From Caulobacter soli (lineage in GTDB: Bacteria > Pseudomonadota > Alphaproteobacteria > Caulobacterales > Caulobacteraceae): 64,000 nucleotides of DNA. Both the position numbers and the translations under genes were made by a program. This document shows, piece after piece, positions 52,095 to 60,703 of this stretch. The notes under the pieces are model-generated. The model searched no databases. It was not told the DNA's origin and saw only the letters and a list, made by a program, of their open reading frames with translations. The first letter of the stretch is position 1. Every line of letters begins with the position of its first letter. The DNA lies in assembly GCF_011045195.1 (NCBI RefSeq), contig NZ_CP049199.1, positions 1,984,001-2,048,000 on the forward strand, in the 5' to 3' direction.

Positions 52095-53534
52095 TTACAG
52101 GCCCACGGCGCGATCCAGCGCCTGACCCACGGCGTCGTAGTCGCCGTTGAAATGGTGGTCGCCGGGCAGGCCGATCTTGCGCACGGCGGCGGGAAAGTTC
52201 GGGCAGGCGTCGTCGTGTTCCTGGGCGCCGTAGACGCAGACCACGGGGGTGTTCGTCATCGACGCCAGGACGGGCGCGATCGGATAGGTGTCCCTGCCGC
52301 TGACGTCGAGCCAGTCGCCGGGGTGGAACTCCAGCTCGCCGGTGGCGTCGGTTCCCAGCAGGGCGACGACGCGGACCTGACCGCGCAGGTCGGCCGGCAG
52401 GTGCTGAACAATGACCGGCAAGGCGTCGGCGCCGAACGAATAGCCGGCCAGGATCACGCGCTGCTTGCCCCAGGCGGCCTGGTAGTGGCGGATCACCGCG
52501 GCCAGATCGTCGGCGGCGGCCTGCGGCGAACGCTTGGTCCAGAAGTAGCGTAGGGAGTCGTAGCCAACCACGGGCACGCCAGCCTTGACGAAGCCTTGGG
52601 CCAAGCCTCGGTCGATGCTGGCCCAGCCGCCGTCGCCTGAATAGAACACCGCCAGGGTGTCGCCGTGCGACGCGACCGGAACCTCGATCAAGGGCAGGTT
52701 GGCCAGATTGGCGGAGGCCATTTGCACGGGCGGTGACACCGGCGCGATGGCCTCAAGCGCCCGCGATAGCCCCGCCGCGATCGGCGCGTCAGTCGCCAAG
52801 GTTTCGGTTCGGCCTTGCGGCAGCTTGGCGGCGAAGGCCTGGGCGGAGGCGACATCGGTCGTCTGCAGCATGACGAACGGAACGTTGAGCTTGGGCGCCG
52901 CGGCGTAGGTGAAACCACCCGTCGTCGCCGTGTGCGCCAGACCGCCGTCGCCGGCCAGCAGCGGACGAGTGGTCTTCAGGTCGGCCTGGAAGTTCAGCGC
53001 CGCGCCGCCCTGGAAGATACCGGCCGGCGACTGGGCCAGGGTCCCGTAGGCCAGGGCCGCGCCGGCCCCTTGGCCCACCAGGATCGGCCTGTGATAGGCC
53101 TTGAAGTCCAGGACCTTCTGCACCGCCTGGGACAGTTCGGAGAAATCGCCGGCCGGATAGAGGCCGTGCGGGCCGGCTTCCTGTTGGGCGGTTGGGATGT
53201 AGTGGCTGAGGTCCACGCCCACGACGGCGGCGTCGGCGCGGGTCAGTTGGCGAGCCAGGTCGGTCAAGGCCGGCGTCCAGCCGTTCTTGTCGGAGATCAG
53301 GATCACGAACCGGCTGGGCTCGGCGCCGCGCCGAAAGATCATCACCCGGCCGGCCGAGCCATAGCGGAAGCTGCTTTCGGTCAGGGGAGCCACGGTCGCA
53401 GCGGCCTGGGCCGTCGAGGCGGGCGAGGATTGCGCCGCCGCCGGAGCGGTCAGCGCCTCGCGCACGGCCAGGACGCCGCCCATCGCGGTCACCAGGACGG
53501 CGGTCGTGGTCAGCAGGATCTGGCGGACGGACAT
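52095..53534 (-). CDS. acvB: AcvB/VirJ-family periplasmic hydrolase
   Basis: A 479-residue exported protein (membrane-type leader, residues about 6-26) with two alpha/beta-hydrolase-like halves. The second half carries FYSGDGGWASIDRGLAQG and the nucleophile elbow GYSFGAD typical of AcvB/VirJ, with a late His in GDHHFNGDY. In Agrobacterium, AcvB degrades lysyl-phosphatidylglycerol in the periplasm; the substrate is inferred by homology. It lies 73 bases downstream of the mprF/lpiA gene, the conserved lpiA-acvB pairing, so synthesis and removal of the modified lipid are encoded together. Confidence 0.9.
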   Translation of the reverse strand: MSVRQILLTTTAVLVTAMGGVLAVREALTAPAAAQSSPASTAQAAATVAPLTESSFRYGSAGRVMIFRRGAEPSRFVILISDKNGWTPALTDLARQLTRADAAVVGVDLSHYIPTAQQEAGPHGLYPAGDFSELSQAVQKVLDFKAYHRPILVGQGAGAALAYGTLAQSPAGIFQGGAALNFQADLKTTRPLLAGDGGLAHTATTGGFTYAAAPKLNVPFVMLQTTDVASAQAFAAKLPQGRTETLATDAPIAAGLSRALEAIAPVSPPVQMASANLANLPLIEVPVASHGDTLAVFYSGDGGWASIDRGLAQGFVKAGVPVVGYDSLRYFWTKRSPQAAADDLAAVIRHYQAAWGKQRVILAGYSFGADALPVIVQHLPADLRGQVRVVALLGTDATGELEFHPGDWLDVSGRDTYPIAPVLASMTNTPVVCVYGAQEHDDACPNFPAAVRKIGLPGDHHFNGDYDAVGQALDRAVGL

Positions 53535-53607
53535 GGCGGGCTCTCCCTGACGGCTAAGTTGCGAGCCTGTTCTCGCAGAGCCGTCTGGCGCCCCCCTGGC
53601 CGCCGCC

Positions 53608-56199
53608 TTACCGATTTGTGAGAGAGCGCGGCTCGCGAGCGATCAGCCGGGTGGCGTCCAGCAGGGCGGCGGCCAGGCCCGAGGGCGGAGCCGCCAGGTA
53701 GCGCGGAGTCCAGACCGGATCGAACTTGCTCTTGAACGCCCGCAGGCCCTCGAAGCCGTAATAGGCGCCGCCGCGCTGGGCGATCTGGCGACCGACCTTG
53801 TGCCAGAAGGGCGCCAGGCGGTGATCGACCAGGCCCGACAACGGCGCCGTGCCGAGGTTGAACCAGGCGTAGCCTTGGGCCGTGGCCCAGAGGAACAGCT
53901 CGACGAACAGGAAGTCCATGGTCCCGCGCGGCGCGTCGTCGACGTGGCGCATCAGGTCGATCGAGGCCTCGACGCCGCCGCCGGTCCAGAGGTTGGCGAA
54001 GGCGATGATCTCCTCGCCGCGCCAGACAAGGGCGACGGGATCATGCGCGAGCACGGTCGGATCGAAACGGCCCAGGGAAAAGCCCTTTTCGCGGCCGCCA
54101 TGGCCAAGCAGCCAGGCGTCGGAGATCTCATGCAGGCGGCCCATCAAGGCGTCGCTGATCGGCGGCGCGACGACCTCGAAGCGCAGGCCGTCGCGCTGGC
54201 CGCGCGCATGGCTTTGACGCAGGTTGCGGCGCGCTCCGCCGGCCAGGTCGAAATCGGCCAAGGGCACGCGCGCTTCCTCGCCCAGCTTGATGGCCGACAG
54301 TCCCAGGTCCAGGTAGTCGGTGATGCGCTCGCCGCTGGCGTGATAGATCACCGGCCGCGCGTCCTGGCGGTCGGCCAGCTCGCGAAAACGCCACAGCAGT
54401 TTGCGGCCCTCGGCGGCGTCGCCGACCGGATCGCCCAGCATGATCAGGCTGCGGCCCATGGCCCCGTACATCAGGAAGGCCTCGCCATCGGCGGTGGATA
54501 GGATGGCCTTGTCGCCGGTCAGGGCCAGACGCGCGGTCGTGTCGGGCGAGCCTTCGACAAGGGGGCGGATCGTGTCCAGGGTCGCTTGGCTGGCCAGCGC
54601 GGCGCGGGCGTGGGGCAGGCGAGCCAGTCGCCAGATGCTGCCCGCCAGCATCAAGCCGCCCAGCAGGGCGATGCTGCGCAGGAAGCGCGCGTGGTCGGCG
54701 TGATAGCCGAAATGGGTCAGCAGGCGCGTCTCGAACGGGGCGGTGTCGTAGATCCAGGCGCCGAGCGCGATCGAGCCGGCGAAGACACCCAGCACGCCGG
54801 TGACCAACCAGGGGATCAGCGCGTCGCCCTCGATCGAGCCCCTGCGGGTGAACAGGCGGCGCGAAGCCAGCAGGGCCAGGAACAGGATGGCGGCAACGAC
54901 CGACGGCGCGAAATCGAGGCCCCGCAGCAGCGCGGTCGAGGCGGCCACCAGGGTGACGGGCAGGGCCACCAAGCGAGCGCTAGCCCGGTGGCGTAACAGG
55001 CCCAGCGACAGGACCATCAGGGCCAGGCCCGCCGCCAGGGAGATCAGGTGGCTGGTCTCCACGATGATCAGTGGCACGGCGGCGCGTAGCAGGCCCAGGC
55101 GCTCGGTGGGAATGCGGCCGACGGCGATCAGCACCAGGGCGCCGCCCAGGGCGAAGGACGACAAGGCCAGGGTGGCGGGGCCGACCAGTCGCCAGGCCCG
55201 CCGCGCGGTCAGGACGACCCGCCGCACGCCAGTTTCCTGGCTCAGCAGCAGGCCGCCGGCCAGGGTGAGCGGCAGGATGTAGTAGAACAGGCGATAGCCG
55301 ACGAAGGCGGCGGTCAGGGCCGCTCTATCCAGATTGGGCAGCAGGGCCAGCATCGCGCCTTCGAAGACGCCGACCCCGCCGGGCAGGCCCGAGAACAGGC
55401 CGGCGGCGGTGCTGACCGCATAGGCGCTGGCGAAGGCGGGGAAGGGCGGGGCAGCGTCGCCGACCAGCATCCAGACCAAGGCCGAGGTGACCAGGTTATC
55501 GGCCACGCCGATGACCAGTTGCGCCAGGGCCCAGCTCAGCGGCGGCAGGGTGAAGACCCGACCACGCACGCGCAGCGTTCCGCGCGCCAGGCCGCAGGCG
55601 GCCAAGTAGCCCAATGGGAAGAGCAGCAGGGCCGCGCCGATGGCCTTGGCCAGGCCGGGATGAAGATGCAGCGCCTGGAAGGTGGTGGGTGGGGCGGTCA
55701 ACAAGCTGACGCTCGCCAGGCTCGCCAGGCCCAGGGCGAACGAGACCGCGCAATAGAGCGTGGTGCGCGCCACCTTGCCGATATCGACGCCGTGGCGTCC
55801 GTAGAGGCGGGCGCGCACCGCTCCGGCCACCAGCGGCGTCAGGCCGATGCTGTTGGCGAAGGCGTAGGCGATGAACGAGCCCAGAAAGCCGGTATGTAGC
55901 GGCACCTTGGCGCCGGCCCAGCGCAGACCCAGCTGCTCGTTGGTGGCCAACAGGCTATAGCTGGCCGCCGCCATCAGCAGGGCCAGGCCGACACGGGGCA
56001 GGCCCCAGCCGGCGATCTCGCCGCGGATCTGGCCCAGGGACAGGCCGTGCAGTTCGCGCCACAGCACGTAGGCGGCCGCCGCCAACAACAGCGGCGGCGC
56101 CAGGCGCGCGGCGAAAGTCTTCACGGCAGGAAGCAGGGACTCGCGCATGGGGCGAACTGAAGCCGTGTTCGCTTCCGAGGTAAAGGTCGTGTCGGTCAC
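53608..56199 (-). CDS. mprF: Lysylphosphatidylglycerol synthase/flippase MprF (LpiA)
   Basis: Adds lysine from Lys-tRNA to phosphatidylglycerol and flips the product outward, lowering surface negative charge and raising resistance to cationic peptides and acid. 863 residues: an N-terminal membrane flippase domain (about 20-330, with GLFSGLPGGVGVFEGAML), further membrane segments to about 560, and a C-terminal cytoplasmic synthase domain (DUF2156, with ARRNLRQSHARGQRDGL and FNLGTAPLSG). Start GTG 56199 overlaps the DUF1003 stop by 4 bases; ATG 56148 in frame is an alternative. The acvB gene follows. Confidence 0.93.
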   Translation of the reverse strand: MTDTTFTSEANTASVRPMRESLLPAVKTFAARLAPPLLLAAAAYVLWRELHGLSLGQIRGEIAGWGLPRVGLALLMAAASYSLLATNEQLGLRWAGAKVPLHTGFLGSFIAYAFANSIGLTPLVAGAVRARLYGRHGVDIGKVARTTLYCAVSFALGLASLASVSLLTAPPTTFQALHLHPGLAKAIGAALLLFPLGYLAACGLARGTLRVRGRVFTLPPLSWALAQLVIGVADNLVTSALVWMLVGDAAPPFPAFASAYAVSTAAGLFSGLPGGVGVFEGAMLALLPNLDRAALTAAFVGYRLFYYILPLTLAGGLLLSQETGVRRVVLTARRAWRLVGPATLALSSFALGGALVLIAVGRIPTERLGLLRAAVPLIIVETSHLISLAAGLALMVLSLGLLRHRASARLVALPVTLVAASTALLRGLDFAPSVVAAILFLALLASRRLFTRRGSIEGDALIPWLVTGVLGVFAGSIALGAWIYDTAPFETRLLTHFGYHADHARFLRSIALLGGLMLAGSIWRLARLPHARAALASQATLDTIRPLVEGSPDTTARLALTGDKAILSTADGEAFLMYGAMGRSLIMLGDPVGDAAEGRKLLWRFRELADRQDARPVIYHASGERITDYLDLGLSAIKLGEEARVPLADFDLAGGARRNLRQSHARGQRDGLRFEVVAPPISDALMGRLHEISDAWLLGHGGREKGFSLGRFDPTVLAHDPVALVWRGEEIIAFANLWTGGGVEASIDLMRHVDDAPRGTMDFLFVELFLWATAQGYAWFNLGTAPLSGLVDHRLAPFWHKVGRQIAQRGGAYYGFEGLRAFKSKFDPVWTPRYLAAPPSGLAAALLDATRLIAREPRSLTNR

Positions 56200-56783
56200 G
56201 CCTCGGCCTCGGCTTGGCCGCCTTGCGCCCGGCGTTCGGCGTCCTTGCTCAGACCCGACAGGACGATCAGGTGAGCGGTCATGTCGGCCAGCTCGCGGTT
56301 TCTCAGGGCGTCGAGCTTCTCGTGCAGGGCCAGGATCTCCAGCTCGGCCTTGAGGTTGACCTCGTAGTCGTGCTCGGCGGCGGCGCGGTCCTTCGTGGCC
56401 TGGCGGTTCTGGCTCATCATGATCACCGGCGCCTGGATGGCCGCGACCATCGACAGGATCAGGTTCAGGAAGATGAAGGGATAGGGATCGAAGGGCTTGA
56501 GGCCCGTCCGGGTCAGGATCAGGCCGTTGAGGCCGGCCCAGATGGTCAAGAAGATCAGGAAGCCGATGATGAAGCTCCAGGAGCCGCCGATCTCGGCCAC
56601 GCGATCGGCCAGGCGCTGGCCGAAGGTCATGGCCTCGTCGGTCTCGTCGGCGATGTTGCGGGCGATGGCGGCGCGACGGATGATCTGCAGGATCACGCGC
56701 CGTTCCTCGGCTTCCAGTTCACGAAAGCCATGGCCCAGCAGACGCCGGGCCTCGGCGTCGAGCTTTTTGATCGTTTCGTTCAT
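56196..56783 (-). CDS. DUF1003 membrane protein
   Basis: A 195-residue inner-membrane protein of the DUF1003 family. It has a basic/acidic N-terminus, two membrane segments (about 70-92, SWSFIIGFLIFLTIWAGLN, and 103-125, FIFLNLILSMVAAIQAPVIM), then a coiled C-terminal tail (MSQNRQATKDRAAAEHDYEV). Function of the family is unknown. It overlaps mprF by 4 bases and leads the mprF-acvB operon, pointing to a role in envelope lipid homeostasis or metal/acid stress. Start ATG 56783. Confidence 0.9.
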   Translation of the reverse strand: MNETIKKLDAEARRLLGHGFRELEAEERRVILQIIRRAAIARNIADETDEAMTFGQRLADRVAEIGGSWSFIIGFLIFLTIWAGLNGLILTRTGLKPFDPYPFIFLNLILSMVAAIQAPVIMMSQNRQATKDRAAAEHDYEVNLKAELEILALHEKLDALRNRELADMTAHLIVLSGLSKDAERRAQGGQAEAEA

Positions 56784-56844
56784 CGCTTCGGCTCCCGGAA
56801 GGTGGAGCCGACCCTGATCGCAGCCCCTGACGGGCGCCTGGCGC

Positions 56845-56868
56845 GAACCTGAAAAATTTGTGAGGTTC
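56845..56868. promoter_or_regulatory. Inverted repeat with ATTTGTGAGGTT upstream of the DUF1003-mprF-acvB operon
   Basis: GAACCT and AGGTTC (56845-56850, 56863-56868) flank an AT-rich 12-base spacer. The right part, ATTTGTGAGGTT (56856-56867), nearly matches ATTTGTAAGGTT at 59276-59287. It lies 60-85 bases upstream of the DUF1003 start and touches the end of the histidine kinase gene. Candidate response-regulator site. Confidence 0.5.
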
Positions 56869-58222
56869 AGCTCGTCGGCGGCAGGCTCAGCACCACGCGC
56901 AGGCCGGGGCGGTTGTCTTCCAGCCGCAGTTGGCCGCCGTGCAACTTGGCGCAGGCGGCGGCGATGGCCAGGCCCAGGCCCGAACCGGTGGTGGCGCGGC
57001 TTTCGTCCAGTCGCACGAACCGCTCGAGCACCCGGCCGCGATCGGCGGCGGGCACGCCCGGGCCGCTGTCAGCGACGATCAGCTCGGCGCCGCCCTGGTC
57101 GGTGGAGCGCAGGGCGAGGGTCACGCTAGCGCCTGGGCCGGCGTAGCGGGCCGCATTGTGCAACAGGTTGCCCAGCGCCTGGCGCAGGATCAGTTCGTGG
57201 CCGACGAGCGGGATCGGGCCGGCGGGCGCCTCGATCGTCAAGCTCTGGTCCGCGTCCTCGATCACCGGTTCGAACAGGTCGCCCAGGTCGCGGACCAGTT
57301 CGGCCAGGTCCAGCGGCGCCATCAGATCGCGCGACAGACCCGACTCGGCGCGCGCGATATCGAGCAGGGCCCCGAAGGTGGCCAGGACCTCCTCGCATTG
57401 GGCTTGGGCCTCGCCGATCAGGGCCAGGCGCTCGCTCTCGGCAAGACCTTGGTCCTGGGCGCGATTGAGCGCGCCGCGCAGGCGGGTCAGGGGCGAGCGC
57501 AGGTCGTGCGACAGGCTGTCGGTGACCGTCCGCATGCCGGTCATCAGTTCCTCGATGCGCACCAGCATGGCGTTGACCGCGTCGGCCAGGTCGTCGAACA
57601 CGTCGCCTACGCCGGCGATCGGCGCGCGGGCCGAAAGGTCGCCGCCGGCGATCGTCTCGGCCGCCAGGGCGATGCCTTCGGCGCGACGCACGAGCAGCCG
57701 CCCCAGGAGGAGGGCCGCGCCCGCCACGATCACCAGACTGAATAACAGGGCCGCGCCGACCGCGGCGAGGATGGCCTGGTGGAAGGCGCGGCGATCGGCC
57801 AGATTCTCGTAGATGACCAGCGTGCCGCCGACGGCCATCGGCTGGAGCAGGATCTCGTAGTCGGCGCCGGCGATCCGCCGCGTGGCGTATCCGGGCTCGG
57901 GCAGGTCGGTCGCGTTCAGCAGGTTCGCGCCGCCCATCCGCGCGCCGTCGTTGTCGAAGACGGCGTAGGCGAAGGCGCCGTTCTCGTTGCGGGCGCGGTG
58001 ATCCAGCGCTCGCGCCATAGCGGGCAGGCCTTCCTGGTGCGCGAAGGCGACGAAGTAGTCGCGGGCGGTTTCGACCACCAGATGCTGGCGACGCTCGATC
58101 AGGCGTTCGCCGGCGTAATCCACGACGAACAGGCCGAAGGTTAGCGCCACCGCGACCGCCCCCGCCACGATCAGGGCTAGAGTCGAAGGCTTGGCGCCGC
58201 GGACTTTTCGGACGCGCTTCAA
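56867..58222 (-). CDS. Sensor histidine kinase
   Basis: A 451-residue two-membrane-segment sensor kinase: TM1 near 13-35, a periplasmic domain (about 36-148), TM2 near 150-175, HAMP (about 176-230), the H-box SLSHDLRSPLTRLRG (His239), N-box NLLHNAARYA, G1 DSGPGVPAADRG and G2 GSGLGLAIA. All catalytic motifs are intact. The start codon is TTG at 58222, overlapping the stop of the regulator gene by 4 bases. The stimulus is unknown. Its position before the mprF operon suggests it senses envelope stress such as cationic peptides or acid (inference). Confidence 0.92.
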   Translation of the reverse strand: MKRVRKVRGAKPSTLALIVAGAVAVALTFGLFVVDYAGERLIERRQHLVVETARDYFVAFAHQEGLPAMARALDHRARNENGAFAYAVFDNDGARMGGANLLNATDLPEPGYATRRIAGADYEILLQPMAVGGTLVIYENLADRRAFHQAILAAVGAALLFSLVIVAGAALLLGRLLVRRAEGIALAAETIAGGDLSARAPIAGVGDVFDDLADAVNAMLVRIEELMTGMRTVTDSLSHDLRSPLTRLRGALNRAQDQGLAESERLALIGEAQAQCEEVLATFGALLDIARAESGLSRDLMAPLDLAELVRDLGDLFEPVIEDADQSLTIEAPAGPIPLVGHELILRQALGNLLHNAARYAGPGASVTLALRSTDQGGAELIVADSGPGVPAADRGRVLERFVRLDESRATTGSGLGLAIAAACAKLHGGQLRLEDNRPGLRVVLSLPPTS

Positions 58223-58902
58223 GGCGCTTCCGATAGGCGGTAGCCCGAGCCGCGCACGGTGTGCAGCAAGGGCTTGTCGAAGCCTTCGTCGATCTTCTTG
58301 CGCAGGCGACTGATGTGGGTGTCGATCAGGCTGGTGTGCGGGTCGAAGCGATAGTCCCAGACCTCTTCCAGCAGCATGGTGCGGGTCACGACGCGGTCAC
58401 GGTGGCGTAGGAAATATTCCAGCAGCTTCAGCTCGCGCGGCAGCAGGTCCAACGTGCGGCCGGCCCGCGCGACGCGGCGCGACAGCAGGTCCAGGCTCAG
58501 CTCGCCGCACGCCAGGCTGGTCTCGACCGGTTTGGCGCCCCCGCGTCGCATCAGGTTGTCCAGCCGCGCGGAAAGCTCGGCGAAGCCGAAGGGCTTGGTC
58601 AGATAGTCGTCGGCGCCGGCCCTCAGGCCCGTGACCCGTTCATCCAAGTGAGCCAGGGCGCTGAGGATCAGGATCGGGGTCTGTACGCCGGCCGCCCGCA
58701 CGGCCTTGACCACCGACAGGCCGTCCATGCCCGGCACCATGCGGTCCATGACGATGGCGTCGAAATCGGCGCTGCTGGCCATGTAGAGGCCGTCGCGGCC
58801 GTCGGCGACGTGTTCGGCGGTGAAGCCGGCCTCGCGCAGGCCCTTCAGAATGTAGTCGGCCGTGTCGGCGTCGTCCTCGACCACCAGGATTCGTCGGCTC
58901 AT
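58219..58902 (-). CDS. OmpR-family response regulator
   Basis: A 227-residue DNA-binding regulator: receiver domain with the acidic pair in VVEDDAD, phospho-accepting Asp53 (IVMDRMVPG) and Lys103 (YLTKPFG), then a winged-helix effector domain (about 128-225: LLPRELKLLEYFLRHRDRVV, DTHISRLRKKID, TVRGSGYRL). Partner of the overlapping histidine kinase. Likely targets are the nearby units carrying ATTTGTRAGGTT (56856 and 59276), which are spaced like OmpR-type direct repeats at 59278/59309. ATG 58902. Confidence 0.93.
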   Translation of the reverse strand: MSRRILVVEDDADTADYILKGLREAGFTAEHVADGRDGLYMASSADFDAIVMDRMVPGMDGLSVVKAVRAAGVQTPILILSALAHLDERVTGLRAGADDYLTKPFGFAELSARLDNLMRRGGAKPVETSLACGELSLDLLSRRVARAGRTLDLLPRELKLLEYFLRHRDRVVTRTMLLEEVWDYRFDPHTSLIDTHISRLRKKIDEGFDKPLLHTVRGSGYRLSEAP

Positions 58903-58964
58903 CGATGCTCCTTGGCGTGAAGGGGGCAGACTGCCTCGCGTGGAGGTCGAGCGCTAGTCCCAGC

Positions 58965-59186
58965 TTATCCCTTGGCCACGCAAGAGGCGACGAAGGCCTG
59001 GCGCGTTCCGTGGCGCACCTTCTGGGCGGCCCACACCTTTTCACAGGCCGCATGCTTGGTTGTCTCGGCATGGGCGGCGGCATGATGAGGCGCTGGATGA
59101 CCGGCGGTCGCGGCGGCCTGGGCCGAAGCGGCCAGACCGGTCACGGCCAGGATCGCCGAGACGATCAGAGATCGGACGATAGACAT
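58965..59186 (-). CDS. Small exported protein, PsiF-like
   Basis: A 73-residue protein with a signal peptide (cleavage near AQAAA), a His/Ala-rich stretch (HPAPHHAAAHAETTKHA) and a C-terminal region CEKVWAAQKVRHGTRQAFVASCV. The spaced Cys pair and RQAF motif resemble the short PsiF phosphate-starvation protein repeat; this match is tentative. ATG 59186 with AAAGGAG upstream; an earlier start in frame lacks a ribosome site. It lies upstream of the two-component genes on the same strand, 62 bases before the regulator, and may be cotranscribed. The His-rich part could bind metal. Confidence 0.7.
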   Translation of the reverse strand: MSIVRSLIVSAILAVTGLAASAQAAATAGHPAPHHAAAHAETTKHAACEKVWAAQKVRHGTRQAFVASCVAKG

Positions 59187-59275
59187 GATGGCTCCTTTCA
59201 GAACCCGCGCCCGCGGGTCGGCGCGAAAGCATAAGGCCATAACGACCTTGCGGCGACCGGGCGCCCACCTTGCAG

Positions 59276-59318
59276 ATTTGTAAGGTTGGCGGCCGCTTTC
59301 TGGCGTCCTTGTAAGGTT
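59276..59318. promoter_or_regulatory. Direct repeats TTGTAAGGTT in a divergent promoter region
   Basis: Two exact copies of TTGTAAGGTT (59278-59287 and 59309-59318), 31 bases apart, about three helical turns. The first is part of ATTTGTAAGGTT, shared with the site upstream of DUF1003, and of an ACCTT/AAGGT dyad. They lie between the divergent starts at 59186 (minus) and 59404 (plus). Likely binding sites of the adjacent OmpR-type regulator. Confidence 0.6.
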
Positions 59319-59403
59319 GCTGAGCGGATCGCGTCAGGGCGCGGCTCCAGGGTGATGTCCATCGGCGCTTCCGCCGTCAGACAGACCTGAAGGAGACAAC
59401 ACC

Positions 59404-59631
59404 ATGTCCATCCGCGCTCTCATCGCCGTCGCCGTCCTGTCGACCGCCGGCTTGGCCGTCGGGGCCAACGCCGCCACCGTCGCTCCGGCTTCCGCTCCCG
59501 CCGCCAAGACCGCGCCGGCCAAGGCCAGGATCACGCCGGCCAAGGCGACCAAGACCGCCGCCAAGCCGGCTGTGCACAAGACCTCGGCGCACAAGAAGGC
59601 CCACGCGCCGCGTCGCGCCAAGCCGGCCTGA
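59404..59631 (+). CDS. Small basic Ala/Lys/Pro-rich exported protein
   Basis: A 75-residue protein: signal peptide (about residues 1-23, IALIAVAVLSTAG-like core, cleavage near ANAAT), then a low-complexity tail of Ala, Pro, Thr, Lys and His ending in KKAHAPRRAKPA. No known fold. Strongly positive mature part. ATG 59404 follows AAGGAGA. It is divergent from the small gene at 59186 across the direct repeats. In context with lysyl-lipid genes it may help neutralise the envelope or respond to acid (inference). Confidence 0.75.
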   Translation: MSIRALIAVAVLSTAGLAVGANAATVAPASAPAAKTAPAKARITPAKATKTAAKPAVHKTSAHKKAHAPRRAKPA

Positions 59632-59664
59632 TCTTCGGCTCCAAGCTCCCGAATCCGAAACCCA

Positions 59665-59700
59665 GGCCGCGACGCTCCCGTCCCCCCGAGCGTCGCGGCC
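59665..59700 (+). terminator. Strong hairpin after the small basic protein gene
   Basis: Perfect 13-base stem (59665-59677 with 59688-59700) and a 10-base loop, 34 bases after the stop at 59631. No T-run follows, but the stem is long enough to act as a terminator or 3'-end stabiliser. The next gene starts 21 bases later. Confidence 0.6.
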
Positions 59701-59721
59701 ATCGCCTTGTCCGGTGTCTCC

Positions 59722-60477
59722 ATGTCCTTGCCGATCGTCGCCCTGGCCGTCTCCGCCGCCATCATGGCCGCCGCGCCGGTCGAAACCGCCCACTATCCGT
59801 ATCAAGACTTGGGGCAGGTGCATGTGTTCGCGCCCAGCGGCCCGCCGCGTGGCGTGGCGGTGATCCTCTCGGGCGACGGCGGCTGGAAGCCCTGGGAGGC
59901 CAGCGGCCGGATGGCCGAGGCCCTGGCCCAACGCGGCGTTCTGGCCCTGGGCCTGAACGTCAATCCCACCATGGCCAAGATGACCTCGGGCGGTCGGCCC
60001 TACGATCTGGCTGGTGAAATGCAAGCCGTGGCCGCCGACGGCGCGCAGCGCTATCACGCCGCTGGACCGGTTTATTTCGGCGGCTACTCGGCTGGCGCGA
60101 CCCTGGCCTATGCCGCCGCCGCCCAGGCGCGCCCCGGCGAGGTGGCTGGACTGGTCACTGCTGGCTTCTGTCCCGACCAGGATACCGGCGCGCCGGTCGG
60201 CGACGCGGCGGGCCGCTCCCTCGGCCACAGGATGAAGGGCGTCGCCGGCTGGGTCTATCGGCCCACCGCCCTGACCGAGCCTTGGGGTCTGGTCGAAGGC
60301 GGCGAGGAGCACGGTTGCCCCGGTGGCTCGGTGGACGCCTTCGTCAAGGCCGTGCCAAGCGCGCGTCTGTGGACCGTCCCGGGCGTGAACCACCTCTTTC
60401 AGCCGCCTTCGGCGTGGAAGCCGCAACTCGATGCGGCTTTGGATCACGCCATGGGCGCTCCCCACGACAAGCTCTGA
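59722..60477 (+). CDS. VirJ-like exported hydrolase (AcvB C-terminal domain homologue)
   Basis: A 251-residue exported protein corresponding to the C-terminal half of AcvB. After a signal peptide (about 1-20) it has VAVILSGDGGWKPWEASGRM (matching the GDGGW region of AcvB) and the nucleophile elbow GGYSAGATLAY, with a late His in VPGVNHLFQPP. Cys residues in FCPDQD and HGCPGG may form a disulfide. ATG 59722 chosen; TTG 59707 in frame is less likely. VirJ proteins are short relatives of AcvB and may act on the same lipid. Its closeness to the mprF/acvB genes supports that. Confidence 0.82.
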   Translation: MSLPIVALAVSAAIMAAAPVETAHYPYQDLGQVHVFAPSGPPRGVAVILSGDGGWKPWEASGRMAEALAQRGVLALGLNVNPTMAKMTSGGRPYDLAGEMQAVAADGAQRYHAAGPVYFGGYSAGATLAYAAAAQARPGEVAGLVTAGFCPDQDTGAPVGDAAGRSLGHRMKGVAGWVYRPTALTEPWGLVEGGEEHGCPGGSVDAFVKAVPSARLWTVPGVNHLFQPPSAWKPQLDAALDHAMGAPHDKL

Positions 60478-60508
60478 CCAGAGCAGGTTGAGAGACGAAA
60501 TCCGGCCG

Positions 60509-60696
60509 AGGGGGCCAGCGTTCATGTACCGCCTCGACCGACGAGACCCCGCTGTTCGGCGGCCGGCTGTGCGCGCCCCACGGCCTGGCCGCGCTACGCG
60601 CCACGCGAGCGCAACACCATGCTGTTCGCGCCGCGCAGCCACGTGGTCAGCGATCCGGACGGACCCATGTGCGCGTTCTGGGCGACCCGCGCCTGA
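60509..60696 (+). pseudogene. Decayed C-terminal fragment of a type B carboxylesterase
   Basis: Three short stretches of a carboxylesterase C-terminus appear in order but in different frames: GPAFMYRLD (from 60512), ETPLFGGRLCAPHGLA (from 60543) and TAWPRYAPRERNTMLFAPRS to the stop at 60694 (from 60580). In intact family members these are FMYRFDW, TPVFGGRLGACHALE and WP.Y....R.TMVF. A frame change separates the first two and a deletion the last two. No start or catalytic domain remains. The open frame through this region on the plus strand is otherwise only antisense to the sulfotransferase. Confidence 0.7.
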
Positions 60697-60703
60697 GGCT
60701 CGC

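Noticed and set aside
59278..59318. Repeats considered as the start of a CRISPR or mobile-element end
   Set aside because: Only two 10-base copies, no spacers or further units; regulator sites are a simpler reading.
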